Notes: generated from the sequence alone by a model not told the origin. A DNA stretch of 64,000 bases from Terrimonas ferruginea DSM 30193 (GCF_000425585.1 NZ_KE384398.1:152416-216415); one strand, 5' to 3'. Shown: positions 25,553-34,145, counted from the first letter of the stretch. Numbers and translations are program-made.

Positions 25553-25619
25553 GAAATCTTCCAGAATTTCTGATTGGCCTCCAATCTTAGATTTGATCTT
25601 TTCATTTGAAGAAAGTTAA
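25539..25619 (+). CDS. Possible 26-residue peptide
   Basis: ATG at 25539 opens a 26-codon frame (begins MKTKSKSSRISDWPP, ends FSFEES): basic at the start, acidic at the end, with one short hydrophobic stretch. The start codon lies in the distal arm of the switchable hairpin and a strong terminator-like hairpin begins 9 nt after the stop, so the whole looks like one compact unit. Coding potential is unproven at this length. Confidence 0.35.
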   Translation: MKTKSKSSRISDWPPILDLIFSFEES

Positions 25620-25627
25620 GCAGATTG

Positions 25628-25678
25628 ATTAAAACGTTAGCCCTTCTGCAACATAGCTTAAAGGGCTATCGTTTTAAT
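25628..25678. terminator. Long hairpin, probable bidirectional terminator
   Basis: The 18-nt arms ATTAAAACGTTAGCCCTT (25628-25645) and AAGGGCTATCGTTTTAAT (25661-25678) pair at 17 of 18 positions around a 15-nt loop. The AAAA/TTTT ends give a U-rich tail in either direction. Confidence 0.6.
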
Positions 25679-25769
25679 TAATACAACTTGAAGCAGTTAA
25701 TAACGCGATAGAATCAGGCGCTTGATTATCATCCCTTAGCCCCAAAGGAAGTATAAATAACTAGAAATG

Positions 25770-26039
25770 ATGCCTAACAAAAGAATCAAATACCATCCAA
25801 TTAAAAAAATCATCGGTTCAGACAATGAAATTTATCAACTGAGAATAGTTGAGACAAACGCTTCTATCAACGTCGAAATAAATTTGGAACTGGGGAAAAA
25901 TATTGCTCAACTGGAAACAATTTCTTTTAAGTCGATAAAGTCCATCAATGAAATCATAGATGACCTTAAAATATATATTAAATCAATGTCTCGACTGAAA
26001 GCAGTAATAGCAAGTAAAGGAGGAATTTTCAGTTTTTAA
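25770..26039 (+). CDS. Small basic protein of unknown function (island gene 2)
   Basis: An 89-residue protein with a basic N-terminus (MPNKRIKYHPIKKIIG), a beta-hairpin-like centre and a C-terminal helix ('INEIIDDLKIYIKSM'). ATG 25770 is used; the frame also has an ATG one codon earlier. No domain recognised. The charge pattern would suit a nucleic-acid or protein-binding accessory factor, but this is inference only. Confidence 0.45.
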   Translation: MPNKRIKYHPIKKIIGSDNEIYQLRIVETNASINVEINLELGKNIAQLETISFKSIKSINEIIDDLKIYIKSMSRLKAVIASKGGIFSF

Positions 26040-26516
26040 TAGTCCTCGATCTAAGTCATACGGGATTACTGTGAATACAAAAGGTAATTTAAACTCGATT
26101 AACCAGCAGATTTGACAAAAAATGACTATCTCAATACTTGAATAGTTCTGATTGCTCCAACACGAAATTTCTAGTTGAATTAGATAATTATCTTTAATTA
26201 CCTCCGTAAGTAGCGCGAAAACTTCTAATATAAGTTAGAAGCTGCATGTGCTAATTCTCATACACTAGATCAGGCATTTAAGATTAATTGACTTTTCTAA
26301 CTCTGTATATTAAAAAAAATGACACTTGCATCATTAAGAAAAGAGGTTTATTTTTAAGAAACCTTAGTTATGAAAGCTCACGTTAAACGAATTACTCATT
26401 CGCCTCCTTAATTAGAAATCCTCTTCATATATGGAGAAGATCAATTGACCTACTACCGCCGCCCCTACGCTCTCGGTAATATTTACATAATTCATTAATA
26501 ACTCATTACCTTTTCC
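26040..26516. other. AT-rich gene-free spacer before the nuclease gene
   Basis: I see no supported gene here. Two small hairpins are visible: CTTCTAA/TTAGAAG at 26222-26241 and AGGTTT/AAACCT at 26344-26364. A TACCTTTT box at 26507-26514 ends 2 nt before the ATG of the large nuclease gene and may be its -7 element. Stop codons are frequent in all frames, as expected for non-coding AT-rich DNA. Confidence 0.4.
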
Positions 26517-28715
26517 ATGGAAATTAAAGAAGAAGCAGCAAGCTTTGCTTTAAAATCAATAGATGATGGTTGGATTCTTGAAGAATTTGCACTGAAAATT
26601 CTCACCGCGAAATTTATATATGAATTTATGCCTGCCGGTGGTGTCAAAGACAGGGGCATTGATGGCTTAGAGCATAGCTTTGAACGTACTGGATATTCTA
26701 GACAAATATTTCAAATATCTACAGAGAAAGACACCGAATTTAAAATTGACAAAACTTATAAAACATTAGCCGATAACAAGATCAAATTTGATGTACTTAC
26801 GTATGTCACCAATCGCTTCGTCAAAAACAAAGACAAGTTGATGAATGACTTCTATGACAAAAACCAAAAGCAATTAAAAATCTATGACCTGCCTTGGCTT
26901 ATTGCATCTATTTACCACAATGAAAGCACTCGCCAGGCTTTCGTCACATTAATTGATAGCCACTTCCATGAGTTTAACAAACCTGGGAAATCATTTGTAG
27001 TTTCCAATATCGAAAATGATTCAAGGCTATTTGTTTTCTTACGGCAACAGTTGGATAGCAAATCGTCAAAATTCAAAATAGATGAACTTTTAGCAGAAAG
27101 CTTAATAATGTTTGCCCTGGAAGGAACTGACCCGAACAATGGCATTTTTCTAAGCGAAGAACAAATACTCAATTCGATCAGGACTTATGTACGTTTCGAT
27201 CCTAGAATGCTTCATGAAACTATATCCAAACGACTATCCCAGCTGTCCAAGAAACCCAGGAAAATACAGTTTCACGCAAAAAATAAAACTTACTGTCTTC
27301 CATATGAAACCAGAGTTGAAATAACCCAAAGAAACCTGTCCGACAAAGAACTGGAGGCAACCTTTTTTCAACAGACAGAAGATACCCTAAAGAAATTTCT
27401 GAAGGAAAATCTGATATCGGTTCGAGATGTAGCTGTATTAGTCAACGAAGTAATACAAAAAATCTTCTATAATCAGGGACTCGAATTCTCAAATTTTGTG
27501 TTACACGGAAAAAATCAGGAAACAGTTGAGAAAGATCTTCAAGGAACTATCGCCGGTGTTGTAGATGAAAGTTCAGTCGTTCTTAAAAACAAGCAAATTG
27601 TAAAGACTGGCTTATTAATGGCTTTACGAGATATTATCTACAACGGAACGTTAGAACAGCGAAAGTACCTTAAAAGTCTCTCAAACACATATATGATGAT
27701 GTTTATGTTGCAATGGAACCCTCAAATTGCAATGTACTTTGAAAAAATGTCTACGAAGTTGAAAGTCTACGTATGCACTTCAATTATTATTCCTGCACTT
27801 TCCGAATATTATTTAAATGAGCAAAATAGAAGACATTGGGGGCTGTTAAAAGCCTCCAAAGCTTCCGGGATAGCCCTAATCGTAAGCGATGCAATAGTTG
27901 ACGAATTAGTTCATCATTTTCGAATGATTAAAAACAAGTATGAATCTCAGTTTAGACACGATGAGTCGGTATACCTTACAGATGAATTACAGCAGTTGTA
28001 CATTGATGAAATATTAATCCGCGCATACTTCCATGCTAAAACTAGAGGGTCTGTGTACACCTTTTATGACTTTATAAATAACTTCTGTGACCCTGGCATG
28101 CTAAATCCAAAACAGGAACTAATTGATTATCTTAAACATGAATTTGGAATTACTTATATCACTGACGAAAGTAACAATGTTAAAATAAATCAGCATGAGG
28201 AGGAGATACTAACAGCAAAGCTTGAAGAAAAGAAAACTTCAAATAAGGCGAGAACAGATGCGAAAATTATTCTAACTATTTATCAGCTACGTCAAAAAAA
28301 TAATGAAGCTGCTAATGGCGGTATATTTGGATTCCGAACATGGTGGCTTTCCAAAGACACATCAACATATTGGGCGGTTCAAGACATTTTAAATCATAAA
28401 TATTCAATGAGTTGTTATATGCGCCCGGATTTTCTCTACAATTATATCGCGCTTGCACCTAAACGAAGTGAAGTGGATATGATGTATAAGGAAATATTTC
28501 CCAGTCTATTAGGCGTCAATTTAAGTTTTCACTTACCGAAAGAGGTTACAGAATACGTACAGCAAATAATACATGAGCATTCAACAAAAAATCCTGCTAG
28601 AATTAAAGCGATTATCGCTCAGTTAACCCATCACCTACAGTCAGATCCTAGAAACAGAAGTCGTAAGAACGTAAAGCACTTTTTGGACGAACAGTTAAAA
28701 ACTATTATAAACTAA
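26517..28715 (+). CDS. Large predicted nuclease: Mrr-like N-terminus, PIN-like C-terminus
   Basis: A 732-residue soluble protein without close name. Residues ~15-75 resemble an Mrr-like PD-(D/E)xK core: a Glu in the first helix (22/23), 'DRGIDG' at 45-50 with the catalytic-position Asp49, and 'FQIS' at 65-68 where QxK would be expected, so the Lys is Ser. Residues ~417-620 resemble a PIN domain: 'VYVCTSIIIPALSE' (the first acidic residue is Cys420), Glu463 in 'VDELVHH', Asp581 in 'RTDAKIILTI' and Asp614 in 'WLSKDTS'. The linker (~80-410) is helical. It is followed by a HEPN protein gene; both are AT-rich. A defence or RNA-cleavage role is inferred from this pairing. Confidence 0.65.
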   Translation: MEIKEEAASFALKSIDDGWILEEFALKILTAKFIYEFMPAGGVKDRGIDGLEHSFERTGYSRQIFQISTEKDTEFKIDKTYKTLADNKIKFDVLTYVTNRFVKNKDKLMNDFYDKNQKQLKIYDLPWLIASIYHNESTRQAFVTLIDSHFHEFNKPGKSFVVSNIENDSRLFVFLRQQLDSKSSKFKIDELLAESLIMFALEGTDPNNGIFLSEEQILNSIRTYVRFDPRMLHETISKRLSQLSKKPRKIQFHAKNKTYCLPYETRVEITQRNLSDKELEATFFQQTEDTLKKFLKENLISVRDVAVLVNEVIQKIFYNQGLEFSNFVLHGKNQETVEKDLQGTIAGVVDESSVVLKNKQIVKTGLLMALRDIIYNGTLEQRKYLKSLSNTYMMMFMLQWNPQIAMYFEKMSTKLKVYVCTSIIIPALSEYYLNEQNRRHWGLLKASKASGIALIVSDAIVDELVHHFRMIKNKYESQFRHDESVYLTDELQQLYIDEILIRAYFHAKTRGSVYTFYDFINNFCDPGMLNPKQELIDYLKHEFGITYITDESNNVKINQHEEEILTAKLEEKKTSNKARTDAKIILTIYQLRQKNNEAANGGIFGFRTWWLSKDTSTYWAVQDILNHKYSMSCYMRPDFLYNYIALAPKRSEVDMMYKEIFPSLLGVNLSFHLPKEVTEYVQQIIHEHSTKNPARIKAIIAQLTHHLQSDPRNRSRKNVKHFLDEQLKTIIN

Positions 28716-28741
28716 AGTCGTCTTTATAGAAAAGACGACTT
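28715..28741 (+). terminator. Hairpin between the nuclease and HEPN genes
   Basis: AAGTCGTCTTT (28715-28725) pairs perfectly with AAAGACGACTT (28731-28741) around a 5-nt loop, starting at the nuclease stop codon. No U run follows (TCCCC), so it may be a partial terminator or an mRNA-stability element that sets the ratio of the two proteins. Confidence 0.55.
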
Positions 28742-28823
28742 CCCCTCTATATCAACAAGTCCGAATCAATAGAGGACATTTTATTTTCTATTAAAATCAT
28801 GCCAAATAGCATTCGTTTACCAT

Positions 28824-29801
28824 ATGCAAGCAATTACTGTCATCTCATTAAAAGCCTTCAATATATCGGACTCTAGTGCAAATCTCAGTCTTGGCGAATT
28901 AGTTTTAATTCCGCCTTTTGATAAGTTGGATGGCGAGTATTTCAATTCTTATGTTGCGGCGATGGGCGGACAGATTGGGATGTCGGCCTTTGTAGACAAA
29001 TGGTTTATTGGGAATAGATCATATATAAATGATCGGCAAGAAGTTGAGATTTTGCATTTGAAAGCAAAGCACATTGCAAGTCAATTTTTAAACTGTCTAT
29101 GGTATGTCGCGGATAATGCCTGTAGCGTTATTGAAATCTATACATATGTGATTGATGGAGAAGAATATGTCTTAAGAAGTTCCTTTGGACTAGGGTCAAC
29201 AACTGCGGATGGGGAAGTACCGACCGTCGATTTTAGTTTGTCTGACATAAATACTGCGGCAAGCATTTATGAAAAAATGATCGAAATTAATGACAGCGAA
29301 AGCCGGCAACTGACAATTGAACTGAATAGTTTTCAACCGCAAGCATTGCATTCACCTTATCATTTTGCAGATCAGGCTAAAACCAATCGCTTAGAAAGGG
29401 CTCTAAGTATTCTAACTATGGCACGAACTAATTCGTTTATCCCATTGAAAATATCACTATATATGTCTGTTTTAGAATGTCTGTTTACCACAGACTCAAA
29501 CGAAACTGTCCATAAAGTCTCAGAGCGTGCAGCGTTTTACATCGGAACAAATGGTCAAGATCGTTTAATGATTTACTCTTTGATCAAACAGGCATACAGT
29601 ATACGTTCTAAATTTTTCCACGGACAAGCCCTGTCAAAAAAGAATGCAGATCATCTCAGTTTAAAGACGACGTCTACAAAAGTAGACCAACTTTTGAGGG
29701 TTATTCTAACCAAGGCATTGATCATCGATGCAGATTTTTTTTCAAAAAAACCCGACAAATTCGATGAAGCTTTGAATACAATGATATTTGGTCAAGCGTA
29801 G
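28824..29801 (+). CDS. Apea-type HEPN domain protein
   Basis: A 325-residue protein. The first ~170 residues are a mixed alpha/beta domain I do not recognise. From about 190 on ('RLERALSILTMARTN', 'LYMSVLECLFTTD', 'KVSERAAFYIG', 'YSLIKQAYSIRSKFFHG') it follows the Apea_HEPN pattern. The RxxxxH motif that defines HEPN RNase sites is intact (Arg261, His266), with Glu218 in the preceding helix. HEPN proteins are frequent RNases in abortive-infection and toxin modules. It lies 108 nt after the large nuclease gene, on the same strand and with the same AT-rich composition. Confidence 0.75.
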   Translation: MQAITVISLKAFNISDSSANLSLGELVLIPPFDKLDGEYFNSYVAAMGGQIGMSAFVDKWFIGNRSYINDRQEVEILHLKAKHIASQFLNCLWYVADNACSVIEIYTYVIDGEEYVLRSSFGLGSTTADGEVPTVDFSLSDINTAASIYEKMIEINDSESRQLTIELNSFQPQALHSPYHFADQAKTNRLERALSILTMARTNSFIPLKISLYMSVLECLFTTDSNETVHKVSERAAFYIGTNGQDRLMIYSLIKQAYSIRSKFFHGQALSKKNADHLSLKTTSTKVDQLLRVILTKALIIDADFFSKKPDKFDEALNTMIFGQA

Positions 29802-29995
29802 CATTATTTTGTTACATTTCAAAACTGCAGAACGTTTGGCATTGTTGGTGTTAAAATCAATAAAAGCGCGTGCATCCTTTTGCTGACCCGCGCGTAAACG
29901 AGCCAAGGCATCTTCCCTATACCTAAACTCACTACTTATTACTTAAAACGGCTGTTTAACTTATTACTTTTAACCCCGCTCCTTAACTTCGCGGC
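29802..29995. other. Right edge of the AT-rich island with a possible coding remnant
   Basis: Read on the minus strand, 29805-29935 is an uninterrupted frame of about 43 codons with a protein-like stretch (RYREDALARLRAGQQKDAR), and its GC content is closer to the core genome. It has no start and is cut on the right by TAAGTAATAAGT words. It could be the stump of a gene broken when the island arrived. The rest is spacer, ending in TAACTTCG (29984-29991) 4 nt before the next ATG. Confidence 0.3.
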
Positions 29996-30574
29996 ATGCA
30001 GGACCCAATTTTGCTCACAAGTCTGGTGCAAAAAGCCCAACAGGCCAACCAGGAGGTGCAGCAATATTTCAGCACCCTTTCTTTCGCCCAGCTCAACTGG
30101 CGCCCGGCACCGCTTACCTGGAGCATCGGTCAATGCCTCGATCACCTCGTGGTGTCGGATCTGCATTATTTCCCTACCCTGAAACAAATCGCTTCCGGGC
30201 AATACGAAATGAAACCCTGGGAAAAATGGAACCCGCTCCGCGGCATGTTCGGGAAAATGCTGGTCCTCAGCATGCAGGAACAACCGAAAAAGAAATACCG
30301 GGCACCGCGCATTTTTTTGCCGGATGAACAACCGATCCAGCCTGTAAGCCTGCTCGAACGATTTACCAAACACCAGGACAGCCTGGTCGGTTACCTGCAG
30401 GCTTTCCACCGCACCGACCTCGACCAGGTCCAGATCACCTCGCCCGCTTCCAAACTGGTTACTTACAGCCTGCGGCACGCGCTGATCGTGCTGCTGCAAC
30501 ACCAATATCGCCATATTAACCAGGCTCGTCGGGTTGAAAACCATGCTGATTTCCCCCGGCCTGGCGAAAGTTGA
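29996..30574 (+). CDS. DinB-superfamily protein
   Basis: A 192-residue four-helix-bundle protein of the DinB/YfiT type. The three His positions expected for the metal site are visible in 'QCLDHLVVSD' and 'HQYRHINQARR', and 'FSTLSFAQLNWRPAPLTWSIGQ' is the usual N-terminal signature region. Many DinB-like proteins are thiol transferases or unknown. It is the first core-genome-like gene right of the island. Confidence 0.8.
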   Translation: MQDPILLTSLVQKAQQANQEVQQYFSTLSFAQLNWRPAPLTWSIGQCLDHLVVSDLHYFPTLKQIASGQYEMKPWEKWNPLRGMFGKMLVLSMQEQPKKKYRAPRIFLPDEQPIQPVSLLERFTKHQDSLVGYLQAFHRTDLDQVQITSPASKLVTYSLRHALIVLLQHQYRHINQARRVENHADFPRPGES

Positions 30575-30642
30575 GTTTTTTACCGAACTTGTAGCCTTCT
30601 GGTTTGTTGGTTGTCTTTAACACTGTTTGTTGCACTTCTTTT

Positions 30643-32445
30643 ATGAAAATACTTCTCCATTACCTTAAGCCGCACAAGTGGCTCGTAATTCTCGTACTGA
30701 CTCTGGCCGCCATTAATATCGGGTTTTCCCTGATCGATCCGATATTGCTGGGCAGGCTGATCAACCTCGCCGGTGATCACCTCAAAGGCACGCTTTCGGC
30801 CGACCGTTTCTTCAATTCCTTTTCTTTTAAAGAAATGGGCGTATGGTTTATCCTGATCTGCTCCATTTCCGTGGCCATGGTCAGCCGGATCGCCAAAAAT
30901 TTCCAGGATTATTTCCTCAATGTGGTGATCCAGAAGTTTGGCGCAAAGGTGTTTACCGACGGGCTTCAGCAGGCCATGAAATTGCCTTACCAGGAATTTG
31001 AAGATCAGCGAAGTGGTGAAACATTATCCATCCTCACCAAAGTACGGGCCGACGTTGAAAAGTTCATGATCAACTTCATCAACATTTTATTTGGTGTCAT
31101 CATCGGCGTGATCTTCGTATTCACCTATGCCGCCATTTATATCAACTGGCGGATTCCAGTTGCTTACCTTATTGGCGTCACCGTGCTGACCGTGGTCACC
31201 AACATGCTGAGTAAAAAGATCAAGGTTATTCAAAAAAGCATTGTCGGGCAAACCACCGCGTTGGCAGGTTCTACTACCGAATCATTGCGCAATATCGAAT
31301 TGGTGAAAAGTCTTGGGCTTACCCACCAGGAAGTAGAACGTCTGAATAAGAATACGTATAAAATTCTCGGGCTTGAACTGACCAAAGTAAAACGGATTCG
31401 CAGTATAAGTTTTATTCAGGGCACGATGGTAAATACGCTTCGCCAGGTTATTCTTTTTATCCTGATGTGGCTGATCTTCCGGGGCGAAATGGACGCCGGC
31501 CAGCTCGTAACCATGCAGATCTTCTCCTTTTTTGTATTCGGACCGCTGCAGGAAATCGGCAACATCCTGCTTTCCTATCGCGAAGCCGAAGCTTCCCTGC
31601 AGAACTTCCACAACCTGATGCAAAAAACACCCGAGCGCGAACCGGCCAACCCGCTTCCGCTCGGACGTATCGAAACACTGTCGTTCCGCAATGTGAGTTT
31701 TAAACACCAGACCGCTTCGCAAAAAGCGATCAATAATATCAGTTTCAATACCCGCCGTGGTGAAACCCTCGCCTTTGTTGGCCCGAGCGGAAGCGGTAAG
31801 TCGACGCTGATGAAATTGCTGGTGGGCCTGTACCGTCCGCAGGAAGGAAAAATCCTTTACAATAACCTCGACGAAAATTCACTGCGCTTCGATGACCTGC
31901 GCAACCAGATCGGTTTTGTAACGCAGGACACCAACCTCTTCAGCGGCACCATCCGCGAGAACCTGTTATTTGTGAACCCCGCCGCCACGGAAGAAGATGT
32001 GCTCGAAGCGCTTACAAAGGCCTCTTGTCTCAATCTACTGGCGCGTGCGGAGAAAGGTCTCGATACCATGATCGGTGAAGGTGGTTTAAAACTATCCGGT
32101 GGTGAAAAACAACGTTTGTCCATCGCGCGTGCCTTGCTGCGCAAACCCAAACTGTTGTTGTTCGATGAAGCGACCTCCGCACTCGATTCAATAACGGAAG
32201 AAGAAATCACCAATACCATCCGCGATATTTCATCAGACGGAGATCAGATCACGATCCTGATCGCCCACCGCCTCTCTACGATCATGCATGCCGACCGCAT
32301 CTATGTGCTGGAAAAAGGCGATATTGTGGAGACCGGCACGCACGAAGAACTGCTGGAAGAAAAGGGACTTTACTACGCCATGTGGCGTCAGCAGATCGGG
32401 GAACGCAAAAGCAATAAGAAGCTTGCCGCCGGCGAAAGCATTTAA
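30643..32445 (+). CDS. ABC exporter, fused membrane and ATPase domains
   Basis: A 600-residue half-transporter. Six membrane helices occupy about 1-310, then an ATPase domain with Walker A 'FVGPSGSGKSTLMK', Q-loop 'IGFVTQDTNLFSG', signature 'LSGGEKQRLSIARAL', Walker B 'LLLFDEATSALD' and switch 'IAHRLST'. It is of the MsbA/LmrA type and would act as a homodimer. Substrate unknown; the lpxB gene downstream hints at envelope work but is not proof. ATG 30643 (MKILLHYLKPHKW) is preferred to the TTG-led extension at 30604. Confidence 0.9.
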   Translation: MKILLHYLKPHKWLVILVLTLAAINIGFSLIDPILLGRLINLAGDHLKGTLSADRFFNSFSFKEMGVWFILICSISVAMVSRIAKNFQDYFLNVVIQKFGAKVFTDGLQQAMKLPYQEFEDQRSGETLSILTKVRADVEKFMINFINILFGVIIGVIFVFTYAAIYINWRIPVAYLIGVTVLTVVTNMLSKKIKVIQKSIVGQTTALAGSTTESLRNIELVKSLGLTHQEVERLNKNTYKILGLELTKVKRIRSISFIQGTMVNTLRQVILFILMWLIFRGEMDAGQLVTMQIFSFFVFGPLQEIGNILLSYREAEASLQNFHNLMQKTPEREPANPLPLGRIETLSFRNVSFKHQTASQKAINNISFNTRRGETLAFVGPSGSGKSTLMKLLVGLYRPQEGKILYNNLDENSLRFDDLRNQIGFVTQDTNLFSGTIRENLLFVNPAATEEDVLEALTKASCLNLLARAEKGLDTMIGEGGLKLSGGEKQRLSIARALLRKPKLLLFDEATSALDSITEEEITNTIRDISSDGDQITILIAHRLSTIMHADRIYVLEKGDIVETGTHEELLEEKGLYYAMWRQQIGERKSNKKLAAGESI

Positions 32446-32454
32446 AAAATTCGA

Positions 32455-32769
32455 ATGGGACTTTTTTCCTTTCTTAACAAAGGATCAATAAAGGCGGCTC
32501 TCCGTAAGGGAGCCGTCATTATTGACATTCGTTCTGCGCAGGAATATGACCGTGGACGAATACCCGGTTCGCTCAATATTCCTGTCGACCGGCTTTCCGG
32601 CCATATAGAACGGCTCAGAGGTTTTGACAAACCACTCATCATCTGCGGCACCGATAATACGCGCATCAGACAAGCCATCCGCAAACTCAAAAGCGAAGGA
32701 TTCACGGAACTGCATGATGGAGGGCATTGGGAGAAGCTTTTCATGCTGAAAAGCAATTTGAAAATTTGA
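32455..32769 (+). CDS. Single-domain rhodanese-like protein
   Basis: A 104-residue rhodanese fold: 'VIIDIRSAQEYDRGRIPGSLNIP' region and an active-site loop 'CGTDNTR' with the catalytic Cys and a closing Arg. It starts 10 nt after the ABC exporter and is likely in the same operon. Such proteins carry or transfer sulfane sulfur; the acceptor is unknown. Confidence 0.85.
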   Translation: MGLFSFLNKGSIKAALRKGAVIIDIRSAQEYDRGRIPGSLNIPVDRLSGHIERLRGFDKPLIICGTDNTRIRQAIRKLKSEGFTELHDGGHWEKLFMLKSNLKI

Positions 32770-32875
32770 AAATCAGAAAATGTATAGAATAATTGAGATG
32801 CTGTCGGTAGTCATAAAACGGGTATATAATTGTCAAATCATCAAATTTTCAAATTAGCCCATTAACTTTAGCCCA
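32770..32875. repeat. ATTTGAAA octads and the lpxB promoter
   Basis: ATTTGAAA words at the left (starting within the rhodanese 3' end) and CAAATTTTC words at the right form an imperfect inverted repeat around ~60 nt of unrelated sequence. TAACTTTA at 32863-32870 is the -7 candidate of lpxB, 5 nt before its ATG. Confidence 0.5.
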
Positions 32876-34000
32876 ATGTCAACAGGCAAAAAATATTACC
32901 TCATCGCGGGAGAAGCCTCAGGAGACCTGCATGGCAGCAACCTTATCCGTGAACTACGCCGGCTCGATACGGATGCCGATATCCGTTGCTGGGGCGGTGA
33001 TAAGATGGAAGCCGCGGGCGCCACGCTTGTCAAACACTACCGCGATCTCGCTTTCATGGGTTTCACCGAAGTGCTGATGAACCTCCGCACTATTTTCCGC
33101 AACCTCGCCTTCTGCAAAGAAGACATACTCGCCTTCAAACCCGATGTGCTGGTGCTTATCGACTATCCGGGTTTTAATCTGCGCATTGCCAAATGGGCCA
33201 AACAACAAGGTATCCGCATCGTCTATTATATTTCTCCGCAGGTGTGGGCCTGGAAAGAAGGACGCGTGAAGATGATGAAACAATGCATCGATAAAATGCT
33301 GGTCATTCTTCCCTTTGAAAAAGATTATTACCGCGACCGCTGGAACTGGGATGTAACCTATGTAGGTCATCCCCTTGTTGAAGTAATTGAAAAAGCTCAG
33401 GCCGGACCATTGCCTGCTTTTTCCGATAAACCGGTGATCGCCTTGTTGCCCGGCAGCCGCAAACAGGAAATCAGCAAGAAATTGCCGATCATGCTGGGTG
33501 TAAGCCATCATTTCCCCGACTATCAGTTTATCGTTGCCAGAGCACCGGGTGTGGAGGATAGTTTTTACGACGCGTTGATCCAGGAATACAGCAATGTTTC
33601 TTATGTGACCAATCAAACTTATGATCTGCTGCGGCAATCGAAAGCTGCGCTGGTAACGTCGGGTACGGCTACGCTCGAAACGGCCTTGTTTGCCGTACCC
33701 GAAGTGGTGTGCTACAAGGGCTCTCCTATTTCTTATGAAATTGCCAAACGCGTTATCAGGATCAAATACATTTCCCTGGTGAACCTGATCATGGACAAGC
33801 TGGTAGTGACCGAACTGATCCAGCACGATCTCACTACAGAAAATCTGAAAAGGGAATTAGGGAAATTGTTGAACGATGAAAAAACAAAGGAAACGCTTGC
33901 TGCCGATTACGCCGCGCTAAAAGATCTCCTTAGCCGGGGCGGGAATGCCTCAGCCAAGGCGGCTGTTCACGTAGCGGCAATGGCTAACGGAGAAGCTTGA
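32876..34000 (+). CDS. lpxB: Lipid-A-disaccharide synthase LpxB
   Basis: A 374-residue GT19 glycosyltransferase: N-terminal 'YYLIAGEASGDLHGSNLIREL', 'GFTEVL', 'DYPGFNLRIAK', 'YYISPQVWAWKEGRVKMM', 'PFEKDYY', 'VGHPL' and 'LLPGSRKQEI' are all classical LpxB motifs. It joins UDP-diacylglucosamine and lipid X to form the lipid A disaccharide, at the inner face of the inner membrane. The 3' end overlaps a small gene on the other strand by 17 nt. Confidence 0.95.
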   Translation: MSTGKKYYLIAGEASGDLHGSNLIRELRRLDTDADIRCWGGDKMEAAGATLVKHYRDLAFMGFTEVLMNLRTIFRNLAFCKEDILAFKPDVLVLIDYPGFNLRIAKWAKQQGIRIVYYISPQVWAWKEGRVKMMKQCIDKMLVILPFEKDYYRDRWNWDVTYVGHPLVEVIEKAQAGPLPAFSDKPVIALLPGSRKQEISKKLPIMLGVSHHFPDYQFIVARAPGVEDSFYDALIQEYSNVSYVTNQTYDLLRQSKAALVTSGTATLETALFAVPEVVCYKGSPISYEIAKRVIRIKYISLVNLIMDKLVVTELIQHDLTTENLKRELGKLLNDEKTKETLAADYAALKDLLSRGGNASAKAAVHVAAMANGEA

Positions 34001-34145
34001 TCGCCAGTATCACCAGGCAGAGCAGGAATATCAAAATGCTGATCCGGTTGATGCCGTGCATGTATCCCACCCAACTACTCTTGGGCCGGTCGGCACTCGG
34101 CTTTTTGATATACAGATACTCCGCCAGTTGTCTGAAGACTCCCAT
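33984..34145 (-). CDS. 53-residue single-span membrane protein
   Basis: The frame encodes MGVFRQLAEYLYIKK, a basic/Trp segment around 'SSWVGYMHGINRIS' and a C-terminal membrane helix 'ILIFLLCLVILAIKLL'. This layout fits a family of ~50-residue Bacteroidota proteins (I believe DUF6728). The gene is convergent with lpxB and overlaps its last 17 nt. The plus-strand frame over the same region (33997-34191) has no such logic and is judged a shadow. Confidence 0.65.
   Translation of the reverse strand: MGVFRQLAEYLYIKKPSADRPKSSWVGYMHGINRISILIFLLCLVILAIKLLR

Noticed and set aside
32954-33826. Minus-strand ORF of 290 codons
   Set aside because: Antisense to lpxB, whose motifs are unmistakable.
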